In this document: one piece after another, positions 38,693 to 47,266 of the stretch | Numbering within the stretch: the first letter of the stretch is position 1 | Layout: every line of letters begins with the position of its first letter | Source of the DNA: Micrococcus cohnii | GTDB lineage: Bacteria; Actinomycetota; Actinomycetes; Actinomycetales; Micrococcaceae | DNA length: 64,000 bases | Reading direction: 5' to 3' | Assembly: GCF_014205175.1 (NCBI RefSeq) | Contig: NZ_JACHNA010000001.1 | Span: 2,170,001 to 2,234,000, forward strand | The notes under the pieces: generated by a model | The model's input: the letters and a program-made list of their open reading frames with translations, nothing else | The model's database searches: none | Told to the model about the DNA's origin: nothing | Translations under genes and position numbers: made by a program

Positions 38693-38998
38693 ATGCCTTC
38701 CTTCCGCGCCCGCCTGCAGATCGGCGACCTCCGCCCCGGCCATCGTCCGGAGGAGGTCATGGACGTGGCCACGGCAGCTCTGCAGGCCACGCACGAGGTC
38801 GCCGCCAGGGACATCGAGGTAGTCGCCCGGGTGCCGAGGATCGTCCTGCGCTTCACCGTCGACGCGTCCAACGGCCATGCCGAGGACGACGAGGCCCGTG
38901 CCGCGGCGGCTCGTATGGCAGAGGCGGTCGCCGGCGTGGCCACGACGGGCCGGCTCGATGTGCTGCGCCGCGACGGCGGACGCTGGCGAGCGGTCTGA
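38693..38998 (+). CDS. Small hypothetical protein
   Basis: The protein has 101 residues with no signal peptide or membrane segment. It has an alpha/beta pattern (MPSFRARLQIGDLRPGHRPE, then DIEVVARVPRIVLRFTVDA, then a helix DDEARAAAARMAEAVAGVA and a last strand). It may be a small ferredoxin-like fold. I do not recognise a family. TAGCCT (38681-38686) lies 6 nt before the ATG, consistent with a leaderless transcript. The stop is 5 nt from the convergent gene. Confidence 0.55.
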   Translation: MPSFRARLQIGDLRPGHRPEEVMDVATAALQATHEVAARDIEVVARVPRIVLRFTVDASNGHAEDDEARAAAARMAEAVAGVATTGRLDVLRRDGGRWRAV

Positions 38999-39003
38999 GC
39001 CGC

Positions 39004-41559
39004 TCAGGCGCGGCCCGACCCGGCCTCGACGGTCTCGTCCCGCTCTGACTCGACCGCCTCGTCGTCGACGTCGCCCCGGGCGGCCGCCTGCGCGACGGCC
39101 TCGGGGTGGCGGGCGGCGAATCGCTCCGACTCGAGGATGCGGTAGCGGCGCGTGCAGGTCACCACGAACACCACGAACGCCCCGAACACGGCGGTCAGGC
39201 CGACGATGTCTGTCTGCATCGCCCCGAGCGGAGACGGCAGCAGACGGGGCAGACCGATCCACAGCAGCATCAGGCCCAGCGGCACCGCGATGGACACGCG
39301 ACCGCGCTCGCTCCACGCGAGACGTCCGCCGATCAGGAGCACGGGCACGAGCCCGAGCAGGCCCCACAGGGCGGGGGCGACCCACGGGACCCGCACGCCC
39401 AGGCCGATCAGGCTCGCGGCGGTCGTCGTCAGGGCGAAGGCCAGGGCGAAACCGGTGAGGGCTCCAATCGGCCCGTCGGTCAACAGGCCTTCGGTGCGGC
39501 TGCGGGCGGTGCTCAGGTTCAGCCGGTGCACCGCGACGCCCAGGCACGCGGTCGCAGCGAGCCACGGGATCGCCTCGACGGCCACGGGAGAGTGCACCGC
39601 CAGCAGCGCCCAGGCGGACATCAGCAGAAGCGCTGCGCCGACGAGCCAGCCCGTGCGGCGCTGACGCAGCGCATACCCCTGCCGTCGCGTCCATTGGTGT
39701 GCGGCGTACGCGAGCACGAGCAACCACAGCACCGGCCACGTCAGCGCGTGCAGGAACAGCGGGGACACGACGGACGCGGCCGCCCGATAACGGCCCGAGG
39801 GCTGACTCAGGTAGGAGCCGGAGTCGAACGCGGCCATGCCGGGCACGCGGTCCAGCAGACCGGAGGTCCAGAACGTCGCCGCGACGAAGACGAGGGCCGA
39901 CAGCGTGACGAACATCTGCCGCAGCCGGTCGCGGCCGGTCGGCCGGGACACGGGCTCGTACACCGGAGGTGCATAGGGGGCGACGTAGGGCAGCGCGATC
40001 TCTCCGGTCGCGGGGTCCACCTGGGGGCCGGACGCCGCCGCTTCGATCGCTCGGGCCTTCTGCGCGAGTCGGTCGCGGCGCTGCCATTCGGGCAGGAACT
40101 CGACGGCGCGGCGCTGAAGCTCGGCGTCGGAGACGTCCTCGTTCACCTCGGCCAGCAGAGGGCGGTCCTCCGCCGCGGGGATGGACAGCGAGCCGCCGAG
40201 GCGCTCTGCGGCGGCCCGCAGCGCACGGGTCTCTCGCTCTTGGTGCTCGCGCAAGTGGGCGGCGATGTACTCCGCCTCGGCGGCCTCCGCAGCGATGAGG
40301 CGGTCCTCCCAGCGGCGGGCATGGCCCAAAGCGGAGGCCGCGGAGGCCCGAGCGAAGGCGCGGGCCCGCTCCAGTTGCGCGAGCCGGGCTGCCTCGGCTG
40401 CCGCGGCGGCCTCCGCTTCCCGTCGGCGGCGCTCGGCCTCGGCCTCGGCGCGGAGACGATCTCGCTCGGCCTGCTCGGCCTCCTCACGGGCGCGGCGCTC
40501 GGCCTGCACACGGGCGCGCTCGGCGGCCACGGCGGCCTCCCGCTCGCGCCGGTCGCGCTCGGCCTGCTTCGCCTGCTCGGCCTCGGCGGCCTCCCGGCGC
40601 TTCCGCTCGGCGTTCTTCCGTTTCTGCACCTGGGCCTCGAGCCGACGACGGCGCTTGAGCTCCTCGCGGCGCTGGGCCGCGATCTGCTCGGCCTTGCGCA
40701 GCCGCTCCTGCTCCTCGAGCCACAGGGCGTGGTCCTGCAGCGCCTGCTCGTGGGCTGCGGCGACCGCGGCGGCGCTCGCCGCCTCGGCCTCCCGTTGACG
40801 ACGCTCCGCCTCGACGCGGGCCTGCTCGCGCTGGGTGCGGTGACGTGCCTCGGCTGCGGCCTCGGCGTCGCGACGCTCACGCTCGGCAGCGCGGGCCTCG
40901 TCCAGGCGCTCCTGCTCGCGACGCCGGCGCTGCTGCTGCGCCTCGTGCTGGGCCGCCAGGACGGCCTCCTCACGCTCGCGGGCCTCAGCCTCGAGGCGCT
41001 CATGCTCTTCGGCCCGACGGCGCGCGGTCTCTTCGGCACGGCGACGGCGGTTCTCTGCCTGCTCGCGGCGGCGGCGCTCTGCTTCGGCTCGGCGGCGCCG
41101 CGCCTCGGCCGCCTTCTTCGGGTCGTCCTCGGTGCCGGAGGGCAGGACCTTCTCGAGCGGGCCGGCCAGGGGCGCGGTCAGCCGGTCCAGGGTGACGTTG
41201 GGGCCGGCCAGTGAGTCCAGCATCTCGGAGAGGCTGCGGCGCTCGCGTTCGGGCTCGTCCTGCGGCTCCTGCGCCGGCTTGTCCGCAGCGTCGTCCTGCC
41301 GCTGCTGCCTCGTCGTGTCCTCGGGAGAGTCGTGCCGGGCCTGCTCTGGTTCGTCGTCCCGCGCGGGCGCGGCGGTCGACCCGGTACGCGACACACGGGC
41401 GTCGGGTGAGGTGGGGGTGTCGTCGGCGTCCGTCTCGCCGGCCAGCCGTCGGCGGTGCTCGCGCAGCTCGCGGCGGGTCAGCGGGCGGTCGGCGGCCAGA
41501 GCGCGGCGCGGGCGCGCCTCCCGCGGGCCGTTCGACGGTTCGGACGACGGTGTCTCCAC
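39004..41559 (-). CDS. Large coiled-coil protein with a TspO-like membrane domain
   Basis: The protein has 851 residues. Residues 1-140 are charged and disordered. Residues of about 145-440 form a long, nearly uninterrupted Arg/Glu/Ala coiled coil (repeats such as RRRAEAERRRREQAE). After a further soluble stretch, eight hydrophobic helices follow from about 570. The segment FLHALTWPVLWLLVLAYAAH followed by GWLVGAALLLMSAWALLAV resembles the corresponding part of the TspO-like protein at 2809-3762. I infer a membrane-anchored, filamentous cytoplasmic protein, perhaps a cell-organising scaffold. GTG at 41559 has AGAGAGG 5 nt upstream. The stop of the DedA gene lies only 2 nt away. Confidence 0.65.
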   Translation of the reverse strand: METPSSEPSNGPREARPRRALAADRPLTRRELREHRRRLAGETDADDTPTSPDARVSRTGSTAAPARDDEPEQARHDSPEDTTRQQRQDDAADKPAQEPQDEPERERRSLSEMLDSLAGPNVTLDRLTAPLAGPLEKVLPSGTEDDPKKAAEARRRRAEAERRRREQAENRRRRAEETARRRAEEHERLEAEAREREEAVLAAQHEAQQQRRRREQERLDEARAAERERRDAEAAAEARHRTQREQARVEAERRQREAEAASAAAVAAAHEQALQDHALWLEEQERLRKAEQIAAQRREELKRRRRLEAQVQKRKNAERKRREAAEAEQAKQAERDRREREAAVAAERARVQAERRAREEAEQAERDRLRAEAEAERRRREAEAAAAAEAARLAQLERARAFARASAASALGHARRWEDRLIAAEAAEAEYIAAHLREHQERETRALRAAAERLGGSLSIPAAEDRPLLAEVNEDVSDAELQRRAVEFLPEWQRRDRLAQKARAIEAAASGPQVDPATGEIALPYVAPYAPPVYEPVSRPTGRDRLRQMFVTLSALVFVAATFWTSGLLDRVPGMAAFDSGSYLSQPSGRYRAAASVVSPLFLHALTWPVLWLLVLAYAAHQWTRRQGYALRQRRTGWLVGAALLLMSAWALLAVHSPVAVEAIPWLAATACLGVAVHRLNLSTARSRTEGLLTDGPIGALTGFALAFALTTTAASLIGLGVRVPWVAPALWGLLGLVPVLLIGGRLAWSERGRVSIAVPLGLMLLWIGLPRLLPSPLGAMQTDIVGLTAVFGAFVVFVVTCTRRYRILESERFAARHPEAVAQAAARGDVDDEAVESERDETVEAGSGRA

Positions 41560-41561
41560 GA

Positions 41562-42176
41562 TCACCTCTCTCCGGGGCCGCGGCCGGCCTCGGCACGACG
41601 CCGCCAGGCCACGATCCCTGCAATGACTAACCCGGCAAGGGTACCCAAGACCATCCCCATGACAGCAGACACCCACCACGGCAGGCCGGTCGCCTCGCCC
41701 GTGAGCCAGCCCAGGCCCACCATGTAGCAGCTCCACGTGAACGCGCCCAGCCCGGAGAACCAGAGGAACACCCGCCAGCGGATCCCGGCGATGCCTGCGG
41801 CCGCCATTGACGCGGTGCGCCCGCCGGAGACGAAGCGCAGCACGAACAGGCCCGCCAGCGACGGTGCGGGGCCGGCCTTCGCCAGCAGCGAGCGGATCCC
41901 CCGATGCACGCGGCGGCCCCAGCCCCAGCGGTCCAGGACGTGGGTGAGCCGGTGCCGGAACAGGGCGTACAGCCCGATGTCCCCGGCCCAGCAGCCCAGC
42001 CACGCGGCCAGGATCGCGGGGACGACGCCGACGTCGCCGGTGGAGGCCAGCGCGCCCGAGCCGATGACGAACAGTTCGGAGGGCGTCGGGGGCACGGGGG
42101 CGTCGAGCGCGACGAGCCCCGCGGTGATCAGGTAGAACCAGCCGCCGAGGTGTTCGAACAGCTCGGCGGGGCTCAT
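41562..42176 (-). CDS. DedA family membrane protein
   Basis: The protein has 204 residues with the DedA pattern: ALDAPVPPTPSELFVIGSGALA, then GCWAGDIGLYALFRHRL, then FVLRFVSGGRTASMAAAGIAG. The conserved arginine and glycines of the re-entrant loop are present. DedA proteins take part in lipid scrambling or undecaprenyl-phosphate and proton-motive-force upkeep. The start ATG at 42176 overlaps the stop of the pseudouridine synthase gene by 4 nt. It forms one unit with the genes on both sides. Confidence 0.85.
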   Translation of the reverse strand: MSPAELFEHLGGWFYLITAGLVALDAPVPPTPSELFVIGSGALASTGDVGVVPAILAAWLGCWAGDIGLYALFRHRLTHVLDRWGWGRRVHRGIRSLLAKAGPAPSLAGLFVLRFVSGGRTASMAAAGIAGIRWRVFLWFSGLGAFTWSCYMVGLGWLTGEATGLPWWVSAVMGMVLGTLAGLVIAGIVAWRRRAEAGRGPGER

Positions 42177-43219
42177 GCCCGCCCTCCGTCCTCGGGGCGG
42201 GGCGCCTCCTGCAGCGTCGCGTCCGAGGCGAAGCGACGCGGCTGCCCTGTCACCGGGTCCGTGAACGAGATCTGCCGGGCCAGCAGCTGCAGCGGCCGGA
42301 CCAGGTCGTCGTCCGCAGGGTCGAGCAGCTCCGGGTAGAAGGGGTCGAAGGCGATGCCCAGCCCCAGCGCCGCCAGGTGGAGGCGCAGCTGGTGCGTGCG
42401 GCCGGTGCGCGGATGCAGGCGCAGGTGCGCGACGGGCCGGCCGGCGAGCGTCCCGGGCGAGGGGCCGGTGCGGATCAGCTCGATGCGGGACTCCGCGTTC
42501 GCCCCGGCATGGGACAGATTGGAGCGACGCGTGCGCACGGGGGCGCCCGCGGCCCTGCCCGAGGCCTCGACGGGGATCGGCTCGACGACCGAGCGCAGGA
42601 TGCCCTTGTCCTTGCGGATGCGCGAGCGCACGGTGAGCGGGAAGCGGTCCAGCACGGGGGAGGCCGGTCCGGTCTCGGTCGTCGGCAGTGCGGAGACCGC
42701 CTCGTACACCTTCGTGACGGATCGCCGCTCGAACAGCAGGTGATACGCCCCGCGCGTGGCCGGGTTCGCGGAGAACATGACGACGCCCGCCGTCGCGCGG
42801 TCCAGCCGGTGCAAGGGGACGAGATCGTCGACGCCGAGCTCGCGGCGCAGGCGCACCAGGGCAGAGTTCTGCACGAACCGGCCGCCGGGCGTCGTCGGGA
42901 GGAAGTGGGGCTTGTCGATCACCACGAGGTGCTCGTCGCGGTGCAGCAGCCGGTGCTGCACGGGCATCTCGGGCTCGTCGGGCAGGTCCCGGTAGTACCA
43001 GAGGTCCTCGTGCACCCCGAGCGGCGTCGTGGGGGTCAGGGCGGTGCCGTCGGCGGCCACGACCTCCCCCTCGGCGAAGCGCCGGCGGATTCCGTCGGGG
43101 TCCACGTGCCCGAACCGGTGCAGCATGTAGTCCTGCGCCGTGGCCCAGCCGGAGGCGGGCAGGCGCAGGCGGGTCGCATTGACGCCGTCGCGCACGGGAA
43201 GGGGAGAGGAGGCTGCCAC
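42173..43219 (-). CDS. RluA-family pseudouridine synthase
   Basis: The protein has 348 residues. The catalytic Asp140 is in HRLDRATAGVVMF, and the second signature is LRLHPRTGRTHQLRLHL. An S4-like amino-terminal region (ATAQDYMLHRFGHV, RRRFAEGEVVAADG) probably binds RNA. The target (rRNA or tRNA uridine) is not clear from sequence. The GTG at 43219 has CACAAT six nt upstream, and no Shine-Dalgarno. The gene divergently faces the remnant ORF at 43231. Confidence 0.9.
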   Translation of the reverse strand: MAASSPLPVRDGVNATRLRLPASGWATAQDYMLHRFGHVDPDGIRRRFAEGEVVAADGTALTPTTPLGVHEDLWYYRDLPDEPEMPVQHRLLHRDEHLVVIDKPHFLPTTPGGRFVQNSALVRLRRELGVDDLVPLHRLDRATAGVVMFSANPATRGAYHLLFERRSVTKVYEAVSALPTTETGPASPVLDRFPLTVRSRIRKDKGILRSVVEPIPVEASGRAAGAPVRTRRSNLSHAGANAESRIELIRTGPSPGTLAGRPVAHLRLHPRTGRTHQLRLHLAALGLGIAFDPFYPELLDPADDDLVRPLQLLARQISFTDPVTGQPRRFASDATLQEAPRPEDGGRA

Positions 43220-43230
43220 GCGGCCATTGT

Positions 43231-43383
43231 GTCAAGGACGTAGGGCGCGTCGGCATCCAGGTCTCGGGGATCGCCGTGAATGATGACGAGCGGGGCTATG
43301 ACGAACGCGGCACTCAGTCGTTCAACGTCACACGGAGGCTCTATCAGGGAGAGCAGGAGGAGGTGCTCGAGTGGGTGCGATGA
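43231..43383 (+). pseudogene. Carboxy-terminal remnant of a lost gene
   Basis: A frame from 43231 to the TGA at 43381-43383 encodes about 50 residues that look like real coding sequence (VKDVGRVGIQVSGIAVND, then GYDERGTQSFNVTRRLYQGE and a final EEVLEWVR). There is no plausible start, since the pseudouridine synthase start region borders it directly. Its TGA overlaps the in-frame ATG (43380) of the lipoprotein gene by 4 nt, as in an intact operon. I infer that a rearrangement removed the body of the upstream gene. The family is unknown. Confidence 0.45.
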
Positions 43384-43970
43384 GTTACGGGTCGAAGGCA
43401 GTGCTGTGGGTGAGCGTGGTGCTGGCGTCGATCGCCATCACCGGATGCGGAGGAGACGAGATGCTTCCTGACGAGGTCAAGGCTGTGGAAGAGTCTGCGG
43501 GCAGTGAGGCTGAGCAGTATCTGGGAGAGGGGCGTTTGATTCTCGATCATGCGCGACAGGTGTACGGGCCCGGGGTCGCTTCGGGTGAGCGGGAACGGTT
43601 CTCGGCCGGGCTGGACGGGCTCCAGTACGGGGACATCGTCGAGTGCGGGTCGGGCAGGTGGCGTTTGGCGTTGGGGTTTGATGTGCCGGAGGCGGATCCG
43701 CAGAAGCGGTTGCGGCAGGGTCATGAGCTTGTGGGGCTGACGGGGTACGAATTGTCGGGGAACATCACGGACCCGTCCTCGGCGGAGCAGAGAAAGTCGT
43801 TCTTCGTCGGTGGCAGAGCGGCGGATGGTCGACAGTTGTCGGTGGATAATTCGTCTGGGCACTCTCGTGTGATGTGGCACAGCCCGTGTTCGGATGATCC
43901 GTCGATGGTGGAGCTGGGGAAGCTGAAGAGAAACGGGCCGAATTTCTCCATCCCGGGCCGTGATGAGTGA
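43371..43970 (+). CDS. Putative lipoprotein, possibly orphan partner of a lost gene
   Basis: The protein has 199 residues. A signal peptide with the lipobox ITGC (lipid-modified Cys at about residue 26) is followed by an acidic helix and a mixed domain. A Cys in IVECGSGRWRLALGF pairs in layout with a second Cys in HSRVMWHSPC. The same Cys-strand-helix-GY/GW-strands-PC order occurs in the triplicated lipoproteins at 59.6-62.1 kb. The base composition is noticeably less GC-rich than in the neighbours, which hints at transfer. Strong GGAGGAGG lies 7 nt before the GTG at 43371; the ATG at 43380 is the alternative. Confidence 0.65.
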   Translation: MGAMSYGSKAVLWVSVVLASIAITGCGGDEMLPDEVKAVEESAGSEAEQYLGEGRLILDHARQVYGPGVASGERERFSAGLDGLQYGDIVECGSGRWRLALGFDVPEADPQKRLRQGHELVGLTGYELSGNITDPSSAEQRKSFFVGGRAADGRQLSVDNSSGHSRVMWHSPCSDDPSMVELGKLKRNGPNFSIPGRDE

Positions 43971-44015
43971 CTTGTCTGCTCTCCGCACGCCCTGCTTCGG
44001 ATGGGGGGTGGCGGC

Positions 44016-45251
44016 TCAGTCCAGCGGGACTTCGCCGGCGCCGGTGGTCTCGTCACCGGGTGCGTCGCGGTCGGCGGGCACGAGCACGGTGATGTTGCCC
44101 GGCCCGGGCTTCGACTCGCCCGTGCGCTCCGCCGGGATCTCAGCGCCCACGTCCGCCACGACGGCGTCCAGATGCGCCCCCGCGGGGACGGTGGCCGAGC
44201 CGAGCAGCACGCTGCGGCGCACACTGGCCCCGGGCTCGACGACGACGCGCGGGCCGATCACCGACTCCTCGACCCGTCCGGCCACGCGCGCTCCAGGGCA
44301 GACCAGGCTGCCGCGGACCTCGGCGCGTGCGTCGATCATCGCCGGCGGCACCGCGCGGAAGTTCGACAGCAGCGGCCAGCGCTCGTCGGTCAGGTCGAGC
44401 CCCTCACCGCGCAGCAGCTGCATGTGCGCCTGGTAGTAGGCGTCGATCGTCCCGACGTCCTTCCAATACCCGCGGTGCCGGTACTCGTGGGCGCGGCCGC
44501 GCCGCACCAGGGCGGGGATGATCGTCTCGCCGTAGTCGCCGAGCTCGGCGCCCACCGGGTCGTCGTCGTCCACCGTCTCTCCGGGACGGTCGGCGGGCGC
44601 GGTGAGCAGGGACTGGGTCACCTCGGTCAGCGCCTCGATGTCGGCGACGAAGATCTCCGTCGCCACCACGTCAGTGGCGGGCGCGTCAGGTTTGTAGTCG
44701 TAGTCGGTGACGCGGCCGTCGGCGTCGGTCTGCACGACCCCGAAGCGCGAGGCGTCCTCGTCCACCTGTGTGGTCACCACCGTCAGCTCGGAGCCGCGCT
44801 CGCGGTGCTGGGCCAGGACGGGACGCAGATCTATCCGGTAGAGGTGGTCGGCGCTCATGATGATCACGGTGCCCGCGCCGAACTGGCGCAGCGGGGCGAG
44901 CTGCTGGTGCAGGGCGTGGCCGTTGCCGCGGGCGAAGCCCTCCTCGTCGCGGCCCTGGGCCGGGGGCAGCAGCCGCAGACCGTGGCGGGTGCCGTCGAGG
45001 TCCCACGGGCGGCCGCCAGCCAGATGCTGATTCAGCGTGAACGGGCGGTACTGCTCGACGACCCACACGTCGTGTACGCCCGAGTGCGCGAGCGTGGTCA
45101 GCGCGACGTCGATCAGCCGGTACTGCCCCGCGAACGGGACGGCGGGCTTGGACCGCGCGTCGGTGAGCGGGGCCAGCCGGCTGCCGCGGCCACCGGCGAG
45201 GACGAGGGCGACGGTCTGGCTGCGCGGGTCGTCGGGGAACGGGTCGGCCAC
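44016..45251 (-). CDS. glgC: Glucose-1-phosphate adenylyltransferase
   Basis: The protein has 411 residues. The nucleotidyltransferase domain has ALVLAGGRGSRLAPLTDARS, GQYRLIDVALTTLAHSGV, the PxQG-like segment PPAQGRDEEGFARGNGHAL, MSADHLYRID, and the lysine of DYDYKPDAP. A left-handed beta-helix follows from about 300 (GARVAGRVEESVIGPRVVVE). It makes ADP-glucose for glycogen. GAGGAGGA precedes the GTG at 45251. The order is unusual: no other glg gene is adjacent. Confidence 0.92.
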   Translation of the reverse strand: MADPFPDDPRSQTVALVLAGGRGSRLAPLTDARSKPAVPFAGQYRLIDVALTTLAHSGVHDVWVVEQYRPFTLNQHLAGGRPWDLDGTRHGLRLLPPAQGRDEEGFARGNGHALHQQLAPLRQFGAGTVIIMSADHLYRIDLRPVLAQHRERGSELTVVTTQVDEDASRFGVVQTDADGRVTDYDYKPDAPATDVVATEIFVADIEALTEVTQSLLTAPADRPGETVDDDDPVGAELGDYGETIIPALVRRGRAHEYRHRGYWKDVGTIDAYYQAHMQLLRGEGLDLTDERWPLLSNFRAVPPAMIDARAEVRGSLVCPGARVAGRVEESVIGPRVVVEPGASVRRSVLLGSATVPAGAHLDAVVADVGAEIPAERTGESKPGPGNITVLVPADRDAPGDETTGAGEVPLD

Positions 45252-45320
45252 GGGGTGTCCTCCTCGGCTCAGGTGACGGGCACGCGGCTCAGATAAGGGG
45301 TCTGACGCGCTCGACGGCCC

Positions 45321-46274
45321 TCAGCTCTGGCAGCGGCGACACCACCATAGGCGACGGGCCGGGCCGTCGCCTGCGCCCAGTTCCCCTCGCGTCACGGGTC
45401 CGCCGCAACGCAGGCAGGGCTGCCGGTCGTGCCCGTACACCCAGTACGACGGCGCCGGACGGCGGGCGCGGCCACGTGACTCCGGGGCTGCTGTGCCGTG
45501 CGCAGCGGGTGGAGCGGGCCAGGCGGCGGCGTGGGGCACGAGCACGCGCACGCCGAACGGGGCGTCGGGGTCCGGGCGCACGCCGGTGGTGCGGCGGGCG
45601 GCCCCTTCGGCCGGGGCGGCGGGCGGCACGTTGGCGCGCATCAGGTCGCGGGCGAGCGTCACGAGGCCGGGCAGGTCCTCGACCTCCGCGACCGGGCGGT
45701 GCGGGTCGATCCCCGCCAGCAGCAGCGCCTCGCATCGGTAGATGTTGCCCAGCCCCGCCACGAGCCGCTGGTCGAGCAGCGCGGCGCCGATCGGCAGCGC
45801 GGGGCGGGATCGCAGGGCCGCGACGGCCGCCCGCAGCGACGCGGGAGTCCACGCGGGGTCGAGCAGGTCGGGGCCCAGGAAGCCGAGCCGCGTGTCCTCC
45901 TCGGCGGTCGGCAGCAGCTCGAGCAGGCCCAGCTCGATGCCGAGCACCTGGACGTCGTCGGTCTCCAACACGGCCCGGATCCGGTGGGCGGGTGCGGGCC
46001 AGCGCTCGCCTGGCGCACAGACGCGCCAGCGGCCCTCCATCTTCAGATGGGAGAGCAGGGTGAGCCCGCGCGGGTCGTCGGCGTCCCCGGAGCCGGGCGG
46101 TGTGAGCCGCATCAGCACGTACTTCGCCCGCGGGATCACCGCCGTGATGGTCCAGCCTGTCAGGTCCGCGGTCGCGTGGCGGGGCACGCGCAGCTGCGCG
46201 GCCGTCAGGGCGCGGCCAGCGAGCACCGGGCGCAGCCGGTGGGCGGCGCGGACGAGCGAGTCGCCCTCAGGCAT
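45321..46274 (-). CDS. Fpg/Nei family DNA glycosylase (Nei2-like)
   Basis: The protein has 317 residues. It begins MPEGDS, so Pro2 and Glu3 are the catalytic residues, with Lys in HLKMEG. The helix-two-turn-helix lies in LVAGLGNIYRCEALLLAGID. The zinc finger is at the end (QPCLRCGGP, then WCRRC). It excises oxidised pyrimidines or other damaged bases and cuts the strand (AP lyase). It lies after glgC on the same strand with a 69-bp gap. Confidence 0.9.
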   Translation of the reverse strand: MPEGDSLVRAAHRLRPVLAGRALTAAQLRVPRHATADLTGWTITAVIPRAKYVLMRLTPPGSGDADDPRGLTLLSHLKMEGRWRVCAPGERWPAPAHRIRAVLETDDVQVLGIELGLLELLPTAEEDTRLGFLGPDLLDPAWTPASLRAAVAALRSRPALPIGAALLDQRLVAGLGNIYRCEALLLAGIDPHRPVAEVEDLPGLVTLARDLMRANVPPAAPAEGAARRTTGVRPDPDAPFGVRVLVPHAAAWPAPPAAHGTAAPESRGRARRPAPSYWVYGHDRQPCLRCGGPVTRGELGAGDGPARRLWWCRRCQS

Positions 46275-46415
46275 GAGCGTCCTCTTTCTGACTCATTTCT
46301 GCGACCGCGATTCTGCCGTCGGAGCGGGTTGACGGTGCGGTGCCGTGTTGCGGGCTGCCTGCCCGGGGATAAGACTGTTCGAGTCCCACTCGTGACTCGA
46401 TGAAAGCAGGATCTG

Positions 46416-46727
46416 ATGAAGCGCGCGTTCCCCCTGGCCGTCGTGGCCGGCTCCCTCATGCTCTCGGTGACCGGCTGCGGTCTCGGGACCCCGTCGCTCT
46501 CCGCGGACGACGTCGAGAAGGAGATCGAGTCCATCGACAGCTTCAAGGACGCGGACTGTGAGGACGGCATCAGCTTCGACCCGGACGCCGAGGAACAGGA
46601 CCACGAGGAGTCGGTCACCATGTGCACGGCGGAGGCGGATTTCGGTCAGGAGATCGACATCAAGGTGACCGCCGTCGGGTACGACGAAGAGACCGAGGAG
46701 ATCTCCTTCAAGGTGCTGCCGCAGTGA
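46416..46727 (+). CDS. Small acidic lipoprotein, DUF4333-like
   Basis: The protein has 103 residues. The signal peptide MKRAFPLAVVAGSLMLS ends in the lipobox VTGC. The mature part is very acidic and holds two cysteines (DADCEDGISFD and TMCTAEAD), a pattern resembling the DUF4333 family of actinobacterial lipoproteins. It is likely on the outer face of the membrane. Its function is unknown. It is flanked by unrelated genes on the opposite strand. Confidence 0.6.
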   Translation: MKRAFPLAVVAGSLMLSVTGCGLGTPSLSADDVEKEIESIDSFKDADCEDGISFDPDAEEQDHEESVTMCTAEADFGQEIDIKVTAVGYDEETEEISFKVLPQ

Positions 46728-46784
46728 CCCGCCGGGCCATCGTGCGGTGCTGAGGGCGTTGCCGCGGACGGGCAGGTCGGCCGG

Positions 46785-47237
46785 TCAGGCCGCGTTGAGC
46801 TGCCAGGTGACGCCGAAGCGGTCCCCGACCCACGCGAAGCGGCGGGAGAATCCGTAGTCGCCCGGGGGCATGAAGTCCCGACCACCGCCGGCGAGCAGCG
46901 CGTCGTGGACCGCGTCCACCGCTTCCGGCGAGGTCAGCTCGACGAAGAGGCTGATCGCGGGGGTGAACGTGAACTCGTGCGGGGCGAACGAGTCGAAGAA
47001 CCTCAGGCGCTGTCCGGCGATCTCGAGTTCGCCGTGCAGCACCTTGCCCTCCCACTCGGCCCCGCGCGGGGTAGAGGCGTCGAAGAGGTCGCGGCGCACC
47101 TCCCGGACGGGGACGACGCCCTCGAATGCGGTGGTGTAGGCGTCCATCGCGGCGCCGGCCTCGCCCTCGAACATGAGGAACGGGGTGAGAGACGGCGCGT
47201 CGGCTGCGGTGCGGTCCGGAGTGGTGGTCTCGTCCAT
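46785..47237 (-). CDS. VOC family (PhnB-like) protein
   Basis: The protein has 150 residues in one glyoxalase/bleomycin-resistance fold. SLTPFLMFEGEAGAAMDAYT, VLHGELEIAGQRLRFFDSFA and DYGFSRRFAWVGDRFGVTWQ are the PhnB/3-demethylubiquinone-like signature. The exact role is unknown. The ATG at 47237 has TAGGTT exactly 7 nt upstream and no ribosome site, so the transcript is probably leaderless. Confidence 0.8.
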   Translation of the reverse strand: MDETTTPDRTAADAPSLTPFLMFEGEAGAAMDAYTTAFEGVVPVREVRRDLFDASTPRGAEWEGKVLHGELEIAGQRLRFFDSFAPHEFTFTPAISLFVELTSPEAVDAVHDALLAGGGRDFMPPGDYGFSRRFAWVGDRFGVTWQLNAA

Positions 47238-47266
47238 GGGCGTGAACCTACCCCGGCCTGACCCGC

